Origin: Acidiflorens sp963841945
GTDB lineage: Bacteria > Acidobacteriota > Terriglobia > Terriglobales > Acidobacteriaceae
DNA: 64,000 nucleotides
Assembly: GCA_963841945.1 (NCBI GenBank)
Contig: CAWJFC010000007.1
Coordinates: 62,001 to 126,000 of the forward strand
Direction: 5' to 3'
Position numbers and translations under genes: made by a program
Shown here: piece by piece, positions 1 to 10,023 of the stretch
Position numbering within the stretch: position 1 is the first letter of the stretch
How the letters are laid out: every line of letters starts with the position of its first letter
The notes under the pieces: generated by a model
The model's input: only the letters and a program-made list of their open reading frames with translations
Told to the model about the DNA's origin: nothing
Database searches by the model: none

Positions 1-1707
1 GATCGGAACTCCGAGGACATGAAAATAGTCCGGGCCAACATCGTTACTTCGCACGAAGGCCTTAGGACCAAACTTGTCGGCTAGTTTGGCACCGTCCAGA
101 TCGTCATCATTATTGTTGCTCCAACCCGACCCGATGCGATTCTCCATGAGCGTTGCGGACTCGACTCCCGGCGTGGCACGCACGCGGTCGAGCAAAGTGC
201 GATAGAACGTTTCCGTCTCCTTGACAGTCGCGGCGTGCTGAGGAGTGACTCCGAACACCAGCAGACCATCGACTCGCATTCCCAGGTTTTGAGTCTCGTA
301 ATTTCGGAGAGTGTGTAGCAGAAGCGTCGCCGCCACCAGCAGCAAGAGGCAGACAGCAACCTGCGCCGACATCAGCGTTCTCCCGCCCAGGGTTCGGTAA
401 CGATCCTGAGTAATGTTCGTCGCGGTTGCTCGCAGTACCCCCGAAACTGGCGCCCGAAGCGCAATCCACAAAGGTGCGATGCCAAAGACGAGCGCGCTGA
501 GCGCCGAAATCGCGAGAGTAAAGAACAACACGGTACGGTTTGGACTCAGTCCGGTCTCGATTCCTGACCAGGCAGCCAGAGCATCAGTGGCGAAGAGTGC
601 AAACACCCACCCGACGCTCGTTCCCGCGATCACTAATAGAGAACTTTCGGTCAAGAGCTGACGGAAAAGATGCGCCTTCTCGGCCCCTACAGCCAGTCGC
701 AGACTAAATTCGCGCTGCCTGACCTCATTGCGCGCCAGGATTAGCAATGCGACGTTGGCGCACGCGATCAGCAAAACAAGAACTACAAGACCCATCAGGA
801 TTCGCACCGGCTCACTGTATTGCTGGTTGAAGCCATCGATTCCTTTGGCGGGATTGAAGTTCAGCAAAGGTTGCCACTTTTTTGGATCGATCGCGCCGAC
901 TCCAATCTTGGCTGCTTCACCGAACGTGGATTGGAGAGCGTTTTGCGCCTGTTCGGGCGTCACGTTTCGCTTAAGACGAGCTATCAGTGGCAGGCACCAC
1001 CACTTGGGCGTGCCGTAAAGGCTCATCTCGCTTGCCGAAGTTCCCCAAGCATTTAGCTCAGGTCGATTTTGCAGCGGAATCCAGAAATCGGTTGCGATGG
1101 CGGGTTCGACCCCGCGAAAATCGCGCGCCGCAATTCCAACGATGGTTAGAGGCACATTCTTGACAAACAGCGTCGAGCCGACAACCGCGGGATCTCGCGA
1201 AAAACGCCGCGTCCAGTAGTCGTAGCTGATCACGGCAACTTGCGAATGATCCTTCTCATCCTGCAACGACAATCCGCGGCCCCGAAATATCCTGGCCGTC
1301 AGACCAGAAAAGAAGTTTCCGCTGACTTCGTCGCCCTGCGCTTCCTCGGGCGTTTCCCCATAGCGGACAGCGACTTTACCCATGTTCAGAGGAGCATAAG
1401 CGATCACGTCATCGAGCACGTCGGTGCGCTGGCGAAGAGTTTCAAACACCGGCTCGGAAAAAGAATTATCGGAATCGCCGGTATTGAAGCCTCCAGGTGG
1501 CTGATTCCCGGTGGCGATCCGCAAAAAGTAGAGCCTATGCGGATCTTGCACCGGCAGCATGCGCATTAGCACGGCATCCATGACGCTGAAGACGGCGGTG
1601 TTCGCGCCGATCCCCAGCGCGAGGGTGATAACGGCAACGGCAGTGAATCCGGGGTTCTTGCGCAATTGCCGAAATGCGTGGCGCAGATCCAGAACCAGTC
1701 CGTTCAT
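1..1707 (-). CDS. ADOP/MacB-type ABC transporter permease, 3' end cut by window edge
   Basis: The frame is open from an ATG at 1707 to base 1, so the C-terminus is missing. The first 569 residues show the MacB_PCD/FtsX plan: an N-terminus of the type LRHAFRQLRKNPGFTAVAV leading into the first membrane helix, a large periplasmic domain, and further helices from about residue 280 (LVVLVLLIACANVALLILAR). A strong GGAGGAG ribosome site lies 7-8 bases before the ATG. It is 21 bases downstream of a second permease of the same type, and the ATPase and adaptor genes complete the operon. By family knowledge these permeases form mechanotransmission-type exporters rather than classical channels; the substrate cannot be told. 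Two tandem paralogous permeases are typical of acidobacterial ADOP loci. Confidence 0.88.
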   Translation of the reverse strand, partial: MNGLVLDLRHAFRQLRKNPGFTAVAVITLALGIGANTAVFSVMDAVLMRMLPVQDPHRLYFLRIATGNQPPGGFNTGDSDNSFSEPVFETLRQRTDVLDDVIAYAPLNMGKVAVRYGETPEEAQGDEVSGNFFSGLTARIFRGRGLSLQDEKDHSQVAVISYDYWTRRFSRDPAVVGSTLFVKNVPLTIVGIAARDFRGVEPAIATDFWIPLQNRPELNAWGTSASEMSLYGTPKWWCLPLIARLKRNVTPEQAQNALQSTFGEAAKIGVGAIDPKKWQPLLNFNPAKGIDGFNQQYSEPVRILMGLVVLVLLIACANVALLILARNEVRQREFSLRLAVGAEKAHLFRQLLTESSLLVIAGTSVGWVFALFATDALAAWSGIETGLSPNRTVLFFTLAISALSALVFGIAPLWIALRAPVSGVLRATATNITQDRYRTLGGRTLMSAQVAVCLLLLVAATLLLHTLRNYETQNLGMRVDGLLVFGVTPQHAATVKETETFYRTLLDRVRATPGVESATLMENRIGSGWSNNNDDDLDGAKLADKFGPKAFVRSNDVGPDYFHVLGVPI

Positions 1708-1728
1708 TTTTCTTTTCTCCTCCGTCTG

Positions 1729-4137
1729 TCACTCATAGCGCAGCGCTACCATAGGGTCGGCGGAAGCCGCGCGGCGAGCCGGGAGATAGTTCGCCATGAG
1801 CGCCACCAGTCCAAGCAGGGCTGCGACGGCTATAAATGTCAGAGGGTCGGTTGCCGTGATCCCAAAGAGCAGGTTAGAAATCAAGCGCGCGGATGCGAGG
1901 GAGAGCACGACCCCGAACCCAATTCCAGCAAGGACGAGCGCCATTCCGCGTTTGACGATTAGCGCAAGCACATCGGGACGGCGAGCTCCGAGCGCCATGC
2001 GAACGCCGATTTCTCGGGTGCGCTGCGCAACCGAATAGGACATGACTCCATAGAGGCCGATAGCCGCCAGAAGCATCGCGGTCGCCGCGAAGATGGTAAG
2101 CAGGAGCATGCTGAACCTTCTCCTCTGAACCGAGTTGGCAATGAGGTCCTGCATGGTTCGGATATTGGCCAGCGGCACATCCTTATTAATGTTCCAAACG
2201 ACTTGTTGCGCCGCCGAGGTCAGGCCGGTGGGGTCGGAAGTCGCGCTGCGGATCGCAAAATACATTGAGGGCCACTGTGCCTGCCCAATCAATTGATAGA
2301 TCTCAGGGTGGGGAGCCGTGTCGAGCCCTACGTGCCGTACGTTTCCAACCACACCGACAATCTGGAGCGTGATGCTATCGGGACCAAAGTTAGTGAGCTG
2401 CTTGCCGATCGGGTCCTGCCCCGGAAAAACGGTCCTCACCAGAGCTTCGTTCACCACTGCTAGATTCAGCGAGTTGTTCCGATCGCTATCGGTAAACGTG
2501 CGCCCTTCCAGCAATGGGATTTCCATTGCGCGAAAATAGTCCGGTGTAGTGACGCGAATGTCGGCGCTGTAGTCCGTGGAATTTCCGGGAGTGTTGAAAC
2601 TGCGCGCACTATTTCCTCCGGACAGCGGCAGCCTGCTGACCGCTCCGACGGAGCGCACGCCGGGCAACGCTTGCAGGCCTTGCACCACTTGCTGGTAAAA
2701 CGCGATTTGATGCGCCGCGTCGGCCGACGGCGGTAGGGCGAGATTGAAGGTCAGGAGATGTTCTGGATCAAAGCCCGGATTAACGTTCATCAAACGTGAA
2801 AAACTCTTGACCAGCAGCCCCGCGCCCACGAGGAGAACCAGCGACAATCCAACTTCGACGATCACCAATGCTGATCGAGTTCGACTCCCGCCCGACGTGC
2901 TCCCGCGTTCCCCTTCTTTGAGGAACTGACTGGGATTTGACCGCGAGGCCTGCAGCGCCGGAATCAGGCCAAAGATGATTCCACAGATAACTGATACCAG
3001 GAAACTGAATCCCAACACTTCGCGGTTGATTCCGATTTCCTTGAACTGGCGAATGTCCGGCGGACTCAGCGCCAGGAGCGACGGAACGGCGACGACCGCC
3101 AGGAGCAGCCCGAGAATACCTCCGAACAACGCCAGCAGAATGCTCTCCGTCAGTAACTGGCGAACCAGACGGCCGCGGCTCGCGCCCATGGTCGTTCGAA
3201 TCGAGATTTCACGCGAGCGCACCGTCGCCCGCGCCAGCAGCAGGTTTGCCAGGTTCGCGCACGCGATCAGCAGAACCACGACCACGGCAGCAAGCAGGAC
3301 AAGCAGGACCGGGCGAATGTCGCCAACCACGTAATCATGCAGGGGCTCAAAGGTCACTCCGGTCTTGTCGTTTGCTTCCGGATACTCTTTTTCCAGCCGG
3401 CGTCCGATGGTATCGAGTTCCGCGTGCGCCTGCTGGGCAGTCACTCCCGGTTTCAGCCGTGCCCAGACATCCAGATAATTGCGGTCACGAAACTGCCGAG
3501 GGTCCTTGTCAGGCGCCAGGGGATGACTCGGCACCTCCCAAGGGGAAGGCAACCATAACTCGCCGTAATCATCGGGAGAAAAATTAAGCGGCATCACGCC
3601 AATGACGGCATACTTCTCGCCATTGAGTTGCACCTCCCGGCCAACGATTGCCCGGTCTCCGGCGAAGTCGCGCTGCCATAGCCCATACCCCAGCACCACG
3701 ACGTGATCGTGCCCCGGCGCCGCATCGCTGGCCACCAATCCGCGTCCAAGAATGGGTCTTACTCCAAACAGCGGGAAGAAACTCGGCGTGGCCATCGTGC
3801 CCTTGACCCGTTCCGGCCGGTCTCCCGCAGTCATACTTCCCTGCCATCCTCGAGATGCCGCCATCTCCGCGAATACATGATCTTGGGCGACCCAATCGAT
3901 GTAATTTGCCGGAGACGCGTCGTCTGTCATTTTGCCTTCGAAAGTCTCTGAGACTCGCACCAGGCGCTCCTCATCCGGATAGGGCAACGGATGCAGCAGC
4001 ACCTGATCGATAACGCTGAAGATCGCAGTCGTACTGCCGATCCCGAGAGCGAGCGCAATCGTAGCAACCGCCGTGAACCCCAGATTCTTAGCAAGCTGGC
4101 GGAACGCGTATCGTATGTCTTGCAGCAGGCTACTCAT
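1729..4137 (-). CDS. ADOP/MacB-type ABC transporter permease (full length)
   Basis: 802 aa, the usual length for acidobacterial duplicated permeases, which carry two MacB_PCD-FtsX modules. The N-terminal module starts with DIRYAFRQLAKNLGFTAVA and a first membrane helix. FtsX helices follow near residues 280-410, then a second periplasmic module, and a C-terminal FtsX domain with SVAQRTREIGVRMALGARR and three terminal helices. The start overlaps the ATPase stop by four bases (ATGA), so translation is probably coupled. With the ATPase and the HlyD-like adaptor it should form a tripartite export or envelope-maintenance complex. Substrate unknown. Confidence 0.93.
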   Translation of the reverse strand: MSSLLQDIRYAFRQLAKNLGFTAVATIALALGIGSTTAIFSVIDQVLLHPLPYPDEERLVRVSETFEGKMTDDASPANYIDWVAQDHVFAEMAASRGWQGSMTAGDRPERVKGTMATPSFFPLFGVRPILGRGLVASDAAPGHDHVVVLGYGLWQRDFAGDRAIVGREVQLNGEKYAVIGVMPLNFSPDDYGELWLPSPWEVPSHPLAPDKDPRQFRDRNYLDVWARLKPGVTAQQAHAELDTIGRRLEKEYPEANDKTGVTFEPLHDYVVGDIRPVLLVLLAAVVVVLLIACANLANLLLARATVRSREISIRTTMGASRGRLVRQLLTESILLALFGGILGLLLAVVAVPSLLALSPPDIRQFKEIGINREVLGFSFLVSVICGIIFGLIPALQASRSNPSQFLKEGERGSTSGGSRTRSALVIVEVGLSLVLLVGAGLLVKSFSRLMNVNPGFDPEHLLTFNLALPPSADAAHQIAFYQQVVQGLQALPGVRSVGAVSRLPLSGGNSARSFNTPGNSTDYSADIRVTTPDYFRAMEIPLLEGRTFTDSDRNNSLNLAVVNEALVRTVFPGQDPIGKQLTNFGPDSITLQIVGVVGNVRHVGLDTAPHPEIYQLIGQAQWPSMYFAIRSATSDPTGLTSAAQQVVWNINKDVPLANIRTMQDLIANSVQRRRFSMLLLTIFAATAMLLAAIGLYGVMSYSVAQRTREIGVRMALGARRPDVLALIVKRGMALVLAGIGFGVVLSLASARLISNLLFGITATDPLTFIAVAALLGLVALMANYLPARRAASADPMVALRYE

Positions 4138-4859
4138 ACACTCGTCTCCTGCAAAAGCTTCTTCAGTTCTTCTTCCGCCACAACTTTGCCGTCGAACAGA
4201 TGCACCTCGCGCTGAGCATGTTTCGCAAACCGTGGATCATGCGTCACCATGCAGATCGTCGCGCCTTCACGGTGAAGTTCCTGCAAGAGCTCCATCACTG
4301 CCTCGCCGTTGCGCGAGTCGAGATTTCCAGTCGGCTCGTCCGCTAGTAGAATCGACGGCTTACCGCCGAGCGCTCGCGCTACAGCCACCCGCTGCTGCTG
4401 CCCTCCCGACAGCTGCGAAGGATAATGACGAACGCGGTGCGCCATGCCCACGCGCTCCAGGGCTTCCATGACCCGCGCCTTGCGATCTGCGGCCGGCATT
4501 TTCTGGCGATAAGTGAGCGGCAGTTCGACGTTTTCATACACCGTCAGATCGCCGATGAGGTTGAAACTCTGGAAGATGAATCCGATCTCCTGGTTCCGGA
4601 TGCGCGACCGCTCGGCAAAGTCCAAGTTCTCCACCGTCTTCTCATTCAGCGAGTAGCGGCCCGCCGTCGGCGTATCCAGCAGGCCGATGATCGACAGCAG
4701 CGTGGATTTCCCGCAGCCCGACGGCCCCGACATGGCGACATACTCCCCTTTGTTGATGGACAAGTGAATGCCGGAGAGCGCATGCGTCTCAATCTCATCG
4801 GTATAAAAAACCTTGGTCAGATCCTGAATCTGGATGAGTGGCTGTCCTGTCTCAGTCAT
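4134..4859 (-). CDS. ABC transporter ATP-binding protein, MacB/LolD type
   Basis: 241 aa, one nucleotide-binding domain. Walker A is GPSGCGKST (about residues 45-53), the signature is LSGGQQQRVAVARAL, and Walker B is ILLADEPTGNLDS, followed by the switch His in MVTHDPRFA. The DEPTGNLD wording is typical of LolD/MacB/FtsE-like ATPases that energise FtsX-fold permeases. The gene lies between the adaptor (115 bases upstream) and the first permease (4-base overlap), and powers both permeases by inference. Confidence 0.95.
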   Translation of the reverse strand: MTETGQPLIQIQDLTKVFYTDEIETHALSGIHLSINKGEYVAMSGPSGCGKSTLLSIIGLLDTPTAGRYSLNEKTVENLDFAERSRIRNQEIGFIFQSFNLIGDLTVYENVELPLTYRQKMPAADRKARVMEALERVGMAHRVRHYPSQLSGGQQQRVAVARALGGKPSILLADEPTGNLDSRNGEAVMELLQELHREGATICMVTHDPRFAKHAQREVHLFDGKVVAEEELKKLLQETSV

Positions 4860-4974
4860 CGCTCTTTCCCTCGCTGGCTAAGTTGCCTGGTATCCCGCTA
4901 TTTAAATGCTTCGGATTTCGAGTCCTGGTTTCGCTAGGCGAAGATGTTGCTAAAGATCTGTTACCGTAACTTTA

Positions 4975-6234
4975 TTATTCGAGCCGAACCCGGTCGGTAT
5001 TATCCCAGCGCGACATATCGGAGAGGATCACCGTGTCTCCTTCACGCAAACCCTCAATCACCTGGATCGAATTCACCGAAGCTCGCCCAACTTTCACCGG
5101 AACGCGCACCGCCGTCCCACCGTCCGAACTGAGCTTGAATAAGCTGATCGTACTGCTCTCCTGCCCGAAAGCTGGGCGTCCCACGTAGAGCACGTCGTCC
5201 ATGCGCTCGAGGTCAATCGTTCCATCCACGCTCAAATCTGGCCGTGCGCCCTTGGGTAGCTCGCCCGTTAGTTTGACGTCTACGGTCACGGTTCCGTTTT
5301 GCACCGCCGGGTCGACCCGCATCACGGTACCCGCAATTACGCCATTGTGCGTATCGATCGCCGCGGCTTCACCAATCTGTACATCGCGCGCCTGCGTTTC
5401 GGCGATCTTCACGGTGGCCATCAGATGGTCGGGTTCGACCACCTTCGCCAGCATCGTACCCGGCAATACGTGCTGCCCAACCTGCAGAGGAAGATCGACC
5501 AGAATTCCGTCGATGCCCGCGCGAACTTTCAACGCGTCGAGCTGTTTCTGTTTGAGCTGCGCCAGCGTGCGCATCTGATCGACCTTGGCTTGCTCCTGTG
5601 CCATCTGGGTGGCGATCGCACGCTGATTGGCGGTCAGCATATCCGTCGTCAGATTTTGCCGGGTCGTAAGCTCATCCGCTTTTTCTTGCGAAGACTTATA
5701 TGCGAGGCCGGAGATGACGCCGAGATCGTAGAGCGCCTTGTCAGTTTTCGCCTGCCGCTGAGCGGTCGCATCGTCCGCGTGCACGGTCGCAGCTGCCGCT
5801 TGCTGGCTCTTGAGATCGCTGTCCAGTTTGACGCGCAGGCTCTGATACTCGGCTTCGGCTGCCTTGAGTTGGAGGTCTGCGTCAATCGCCGCTTGCTCGG
5901 CCTGCGGATTGCTCATTTCGAGCAGAATCGAGTCGGACTTAACCTGCGAGCCGGGCAGCATCCGAATGCGAACCACCGTGGCTTCGGTCTCGGCAGGAAT
6001 CTGCCGCACTGCTTCCTGGCTGGGGACCAGCGACCCGGTCCCGCGCACTTGCCGCAGCATATTGCCGCGCTTGACGGTATCCGTCCAAACTGTGCCACGT
6101 TCCACGGTGGGTGCGGCAGGCTTTAGGCGCGAAACTCCAAACGAAACCGCGGCAACGCCGAGCACCACAACCACCGCAACGATGCCCTGGCGGCGACGCT
6201 TTTGTGCTTTGAACTCTGGACGAGCGATATCCAT
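4975..6234 (-). CDS. HlyD/MacA-like periplasmic adaptor subunit
   Basis: 419 aa with a short cytoplasmic N-terminus rich in Lys/Arg, one membrane anchor (about residues 17-36), then a lipoyl/barrel-sandwich half, a long coiled-coil hairpin of Gln/Ala/Lys-rich heptads (about 115-235), the second lipoyl half (ALKVRAGIDGILVDLPLQVGQ) and beta-barrel domains. This is the membrane-fusion layout of tripartite exporters. It is the first gene of the minus-strand operon with the ATPase and two permeases. No outer-membrane factor gene is nearby, so TolC would have to be encoded elsewhere. Confidence 0.9.
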   Translation of the reverse strand: MDIARPEFKAQKRRRQGIVAVVVVLGVAAVSFGVSRLKPAAPTVERGTVWTDTVKRGNMLRQVRGTGSLVPSQEAVRQIPAETEATVVRIRMLPGSQVKSDSILLEMSNPQAEQAAIDADLQLKAAEAEYQSLRVKLDSDLKSQQAAAATVHADDATAQRQAKTDKALYDLGVISGLAYKSSQEKADELTTRQNLTTDMLTANQRAIATQMAQEQAKVDQMRTLAQLKQKQLDALKVRAGIDGILVDLPLQVGQHVLPGTMLAKVVEPDHLMATVKIAETQARDVQIGEAAAIDTHNGVIAGTVMRVDPAVQNGTVTVDVKLTGELPKGARPDLSVDGTIDLERMDDVLYVGRPAFGQESSTISLFKLSSDGGTAVRVPVKVGRASVNSIQVIEGLREGDTVILSDMSRWDNTDRVRLE

Positions 6235-6483
6235 CTCGATGAAGGACGGGCAACTTGGGGGCCAAGTCTACAGAGAGCCTAATTCCCGGGAAACACAGGG
6301 GATAGACAGAACCAACGTAACCGGAGTTCGCTTGCCGCTATGCCGAAGTGGACGTTGATGTCCGGAAACGAACACGTGCTCTGAACGTTTCTATATTGAT
6401 TTGGCACGCCTATCGAATCACGCCCGATTCGAGTAGCCCGCCAGGCCGGATGCTCGCGGATTGACTTTTTCTTCGCGTAGACC

Positions 6484-8316
6484 TCAGAGGGGCCGATTGA
6501 TGGCGGCGGGGGCAACTTGATCAAGCCTGTGAAACCGGCGGAAGCTGGCGAGAGCTCCCTTGCCCATGTAGCGTTCGAGAATAACGGGATTGGTTTGGCG
6601 GAGATCGAGAATGACCAGGCCGTCGACCACGCTGGAGAATTTGCGGTCAAGGTTAAAGGCGACGAGCTTTCCTCCGAGCTTGGCGTATTGCCGGATGAGG
6701 ATGGGAATGCCTTTGCCATCTTCTTCAACGTCCGAGATGGGCTCGGCAAGTTCGTCGAGGTCTCGGATGGCGGTGCAAAGAGCGACGTCGTCCCAGCGGG
6801 GAAGTCGGGGAACTCGGAAGGGAGTGCGCGGCCGAACGAGATCGATAAAATCGCGACCGTCGTCTCGGCGCTCAAAGTAGCGCACGATCATCTCGCGAGA
6901 GAGACGCGTGTAGTCGTTGCTGATGCTGACCGCGCCGAAGAGGACGGGGGCTTGCGGATGGGCGGCAACGAACCTGGCGATGCCCTTCCACAACATCAGA
7001 AGCGCCGCATAGTGGCGCTGGTACTCCGAGCGGACGAAAGAGCGGCCGAGTTCGAGGGCGGAGCCGATCTTCATGAAGAGGCGCTCGTCATAACGAAAAA
7101 CGGTGTGGGTATACAAGCCGTTGACACCGTGAGCGCGGATGATCTCGTCGGTATGGCCGGCCCGGTAAGCGCCGGCTAGTTCGTTGTTCACTTTGCTCCA
7201 GAGAAGCAGGTGCCAATAATAGCGGTCGAAATGATCGATGTCGGCGGCGTGGCCGGTGCCCTCACCGGAAGCACGGAAGGTGATCTCGCGCAATCGGCCA
7301 AGTTCATCCAAGACATGCGGAAGTTCGGATCCGCGAGCCGCGTAGACTGCAAATTCGGAGGTCTCAGTGAGAAGACGGTCCGGTGGAAGGGCAGCGATAT
7401 CGGCGAGTACGAAACGCGATGGGACCGCGGGTGCGATCGACTCCTGTGGCCTGCGCGGAAGAACGGAACGGAATTTTGCGGGAAGCGAGACGGATTCCTT
7501 GCCGCGATGCGACAGAAGGTAAGTGCGCAGGCGAAGGTACTGGGTGGCTTCCTCGGCGCTATCAAGACTGGCAATCAGTTCATTAGGAATAGGTTTGCCA
7601 GTGCGGACACGAATGCGTTTCTCGCGCTGCTGGAGGAATTCCTGAAGCAGGAAAGCAGTGCGCAGACGGGGATGAACCATCCCAAGAAGATGGAAGGCGA
7701 CACTATTGGCGCCCGCGAAATACACGGGCACCGTAGCGGCTCCGGTCCTGCGGATGAGCCGCGCGGCGGTGGTGCTCCAGAGAGGGTCGGTAATCTGGCC
7801 GTGGCGGACATTGAGATGTGAGACCTCACCGGCGGGAAACAGGGCAAGCGCGCCTCCTTGGCGTAGCCAGTCGAAAGCGTGGCGCAGGCCTTTCAGGTTT
7901 TTCCCCGGAGAAGAGCCGGTGCCGAAGGGATCGACAAAGACACAATACTGATGGAGCTCGGGAATACTGGCGAGCAGCGAATTTGTAACGATCCGGACAT
8001 CGGGACGTATCCGCGAGAGGAGCACGGAAAGAATCGCTCCGTCAAGGACGCCGAAGGGATGATTGGCTATGGCGACAATAGGCCCCTTAGTAGGGATGCG
8101 ATTCAGCCCGTTCGATTCGACCTCGAAGTTAATCTTCATCTCCGCGAGTAGAGTTTCGAGGAGAAAACCAGGCGGCGCGGAACGAACGCGCCGATAGAGA
8201 TCGCGCGCCTGCTCTATAGGAATGAACTTGTCGGCGAATGGCGGAAGGCCGGGAACTGATGGCATTCGGGCCAGGACACGTGCGGGGTCGTCCGCGTTCG
8301 TGAGAAATTCGAGCAT
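6484..8316 (-). CDS. Bifunctional acyltransferase: PlsC-like domain fused to OlsB-like GNAT N-acyltransferase
   Basis: 610 aa from the ATG at 8316; a TTG two codons earlier is possible and neither has a clear ribosome site. The N-terminal half (to about 290) resembles glycerophospholipid acyltransferases: VAIANHPFGVLDG carries the His-Asp pair, with Hx5D rather than the canonical Hx4D spacing, and FPAGEVSH the second block. The C-terminal half (from about 320) resembles the hemolysin/OlsB N-acyltransferase family, with ALELGRSFVRSEYQ. Fusions of this kind (OlsF) make ornithine lipids by N-acylation then O-acylation. A role in ornithine or another aminolipid synthesis is therefore likely but unproven; the amino acid accepted cannot be read from sequence. 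The gene stands alone. Confidence 0.8.
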   Translation of the reverse strand: MLEFLTNADDPARVLARMPSVPGLPPFADKFIPIEQARDLYRRVRSAPPGFLLETLLAEMKINFEVESNGLNRIPTKGPIVAIANHPFGVLDGAILSVLLSRIRPDVRIVTNSLLASIPELHQYCVFVDPFGTGSSPGKNLKGLRHAFDWLRQGGALALFPAGEVSHLNVRHGQITDPLWSTTAARLIRRTGAATVPVYFAGANSVAFHLLGMVHPRLRTAFLLQEFLQQREKRIRVRTGKPIPNELIASLDSAEEATQYLRLRTYLLSHRGKESVSLPAKFRSVLPRRPQESIAPAVPSRFVLADIAALPPDRLLTETSEFAVYAARGSELPHVLDELGRLREITFRASGEGTGHAADIDHFDRYYWHLLLWSKVNNELAGAYRAGHTDEIIRAHGVNGLYTHTVFRYDERLFMKIGSALELGRSFVRSEYQRHYAALLMLWKGIARFVAAHPQAPVLFGAVSISNDYTRLSREMIVRYFERRDDGRDFIDLVRPRTPFRVPRLPRWDDVALCTAIRDLDELAEPISDVEEDGKGIPILIRQYAKLGGKLVAFNLDRKFSSVVDGLVILDLRQTNPVILERYMGKGALASFRRFHRLDQVAPAAINRPL

Positions 8317-8473
8317 ACTCAATTCTGGCGAGATCGAGTTGCACCCGCGTAAATAAATGGTTAAGAGTTTGTAAATCGGGCAACACGCCGGTAACTAAGT
8401 GTGTAACGTCGGCATTGGCAAAAGGCGTGGGGCTGGCCCGCGGCCCGTTCCCCAAGTTTGGAAGGAACTCCCT

Positions 8474-9992
8474 CTACTCCATTTCGAACGCCAGCCACTG
8501 AAATCCCCCGGCTCGCTCCACCTGGAGGACTACCGCATCGTGCGGCTTGATTTGGGATAGCGCCTCGCGAAGTGTGGCCAGTGAATCGATCGGCGTCTGG
8601 TTCACGCTGTGAATGACATCTCCGGTCTGGAGGTCGGTATCGACGCGAACGAAATCAGCGACGCGCGCGACAACGACCACACCCGACGGGTTGCGCAATG
8701 GGCCTAGGGTCGAGCGGACCTGATCGTTGAGGTTAATGGCCAACACACCGAGGCGCCTAACCAGACTGTCGGGCGAGCTGACTAAGTCGGCGAGCGAGTC
8801 CATCGAATCCTTCATCTCAAAAACGGGAATGAAGAGTGTTTTTCTTTCGGCGCCGCGCAGAACGTCAAGCTTCAAAGCTTCGTCCAGGGGATGAAAATAG
8901 AGCGCGGTGGTGAAGGCTGGGAGCGTGGAGATAGGACGGTCGTCGGCGTTGATGATGATATCTCCGATATGGAGACCGGCCGCCTCAGCTGGCCCGCCGG
9001 GAGTCACATCGTCGATCACGACTCCCCAAGAGCGCCTCAGCCCGAGACCTTTCGCGAGCGCCGGGGTGATGGTTTGCGCGCCGGCCTTGACCGTGACGCG
9101 ATGCACGTGACCGTACTTGCGCAGGCTGCGGTAGACGAAGCGCACGATGGGCGCGGGGATGGCGAAGCCAAGACCTTCGCTGCCTCCACCCTGCGAGAGA
9201 ATGAATGTGTTAATCCCTACGACGTAGCCATCGATATCGACAAGCGGTCCCCCGCTGTTACCGGGATTGATGGGAGCGTCGGTTTGGATGTAGACGAAGG
9301 GGCGAGTAGGGTCGGCCTGCCGCCCGACGGAACTGACTACGCCCATGGTGACGGAATTCTGCAGACCTTCGGGGCTGCCCATGGCAAAGACCAATTCACC
9401 CTGGTGAACGGGCCGGCGATTACCGAGCGAGAGGGTGGGTAGATTTTTTTCGTCAATCTTCAAGAGGGCCAGATCGCTCTCTTTGTGGATACCGATCAGG
9501 CGGGCGTCGAGAATGCGCTGCTTGCCGACTGGGGCGATGGGGTCCTGCGGATTCATGGGAGACGCGAGCGCGACATGGATGCGCTGGGCGCCTTCGACGA
9601 CGTGGGCATTGGTCATGATGTAGCCGTCGGGGTCGACGATTACGCCGGCTCCGATGGCGCGCTCACGAGCTACGTAGGCGGTTTGCGCCTGATTCGTTTC
9701 GTCCACGGTTCCGTATCCGGTGACCGAGATTTGAACGACCGCGGGCGAGATTCTGGCCGTGAGTTCTTCGACCGCAGAGTTGAGTTGCTGGAGGACGGGT
9801 TTTTCTTCGCCGGGACGAGTGAGGGTTGTTTTGGGCTGGGGATTTTCGGAGGCGTGTTCGGCTGTGGCGGGCGCAGCCTGTTCTGCGTTTTGCGCGAAAG
9901 TCGGAACGGCGAACGTCATCGAGAACAGCAGCGTGGCGGCAAGAGCCGTTGCCAGGAACGAGCGCTCGCAATCAAAACTCGGATCGAAACAT
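8474..9992 (-). CDS. Exported HtrA/DegP-like serine protease, apparent 1-base frameshift in the signal peptide
   Basis: The trypsin-like domain has His in TNAHVVEG, Asp in SDLALLKID and Ser in NPGNSGGPL, followed by two PDZ domains (one with GVVIDDVTPGGPAEAAGLHIGD and a shorter one near the C-terminus). The long reading frame enters from inside the upstream gene and has no sensible start. The only ATG with a good ribosome site (GGAGG at 10002-10006, ATG at 9992-9990) reads MFRSEF and then hits TGA. Dropping one base of the run at 9974-9977 joins it to DCERSFLATALAATLLFS, giving a good Sec signal peptide ending near PTFA-QN. It is the last gene of the sigma/anti-sigma/CHAT operon. It is either mutated, mis-sequenced, or rescued by +1 slippage at TTT TGA. 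Confidence 0.85.
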
Positions 9993-10023
9993 TTAGGACG
10001 GCCTCCAGAACGAAGGTAAGATG

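Noticed and set aside
5299..6126. 275-codon plus-strand frame over the adaptor gene
   Set aside because: Antisense shadow of the HlyD-like gene, His/Arg/Leu-rich with no motifs.
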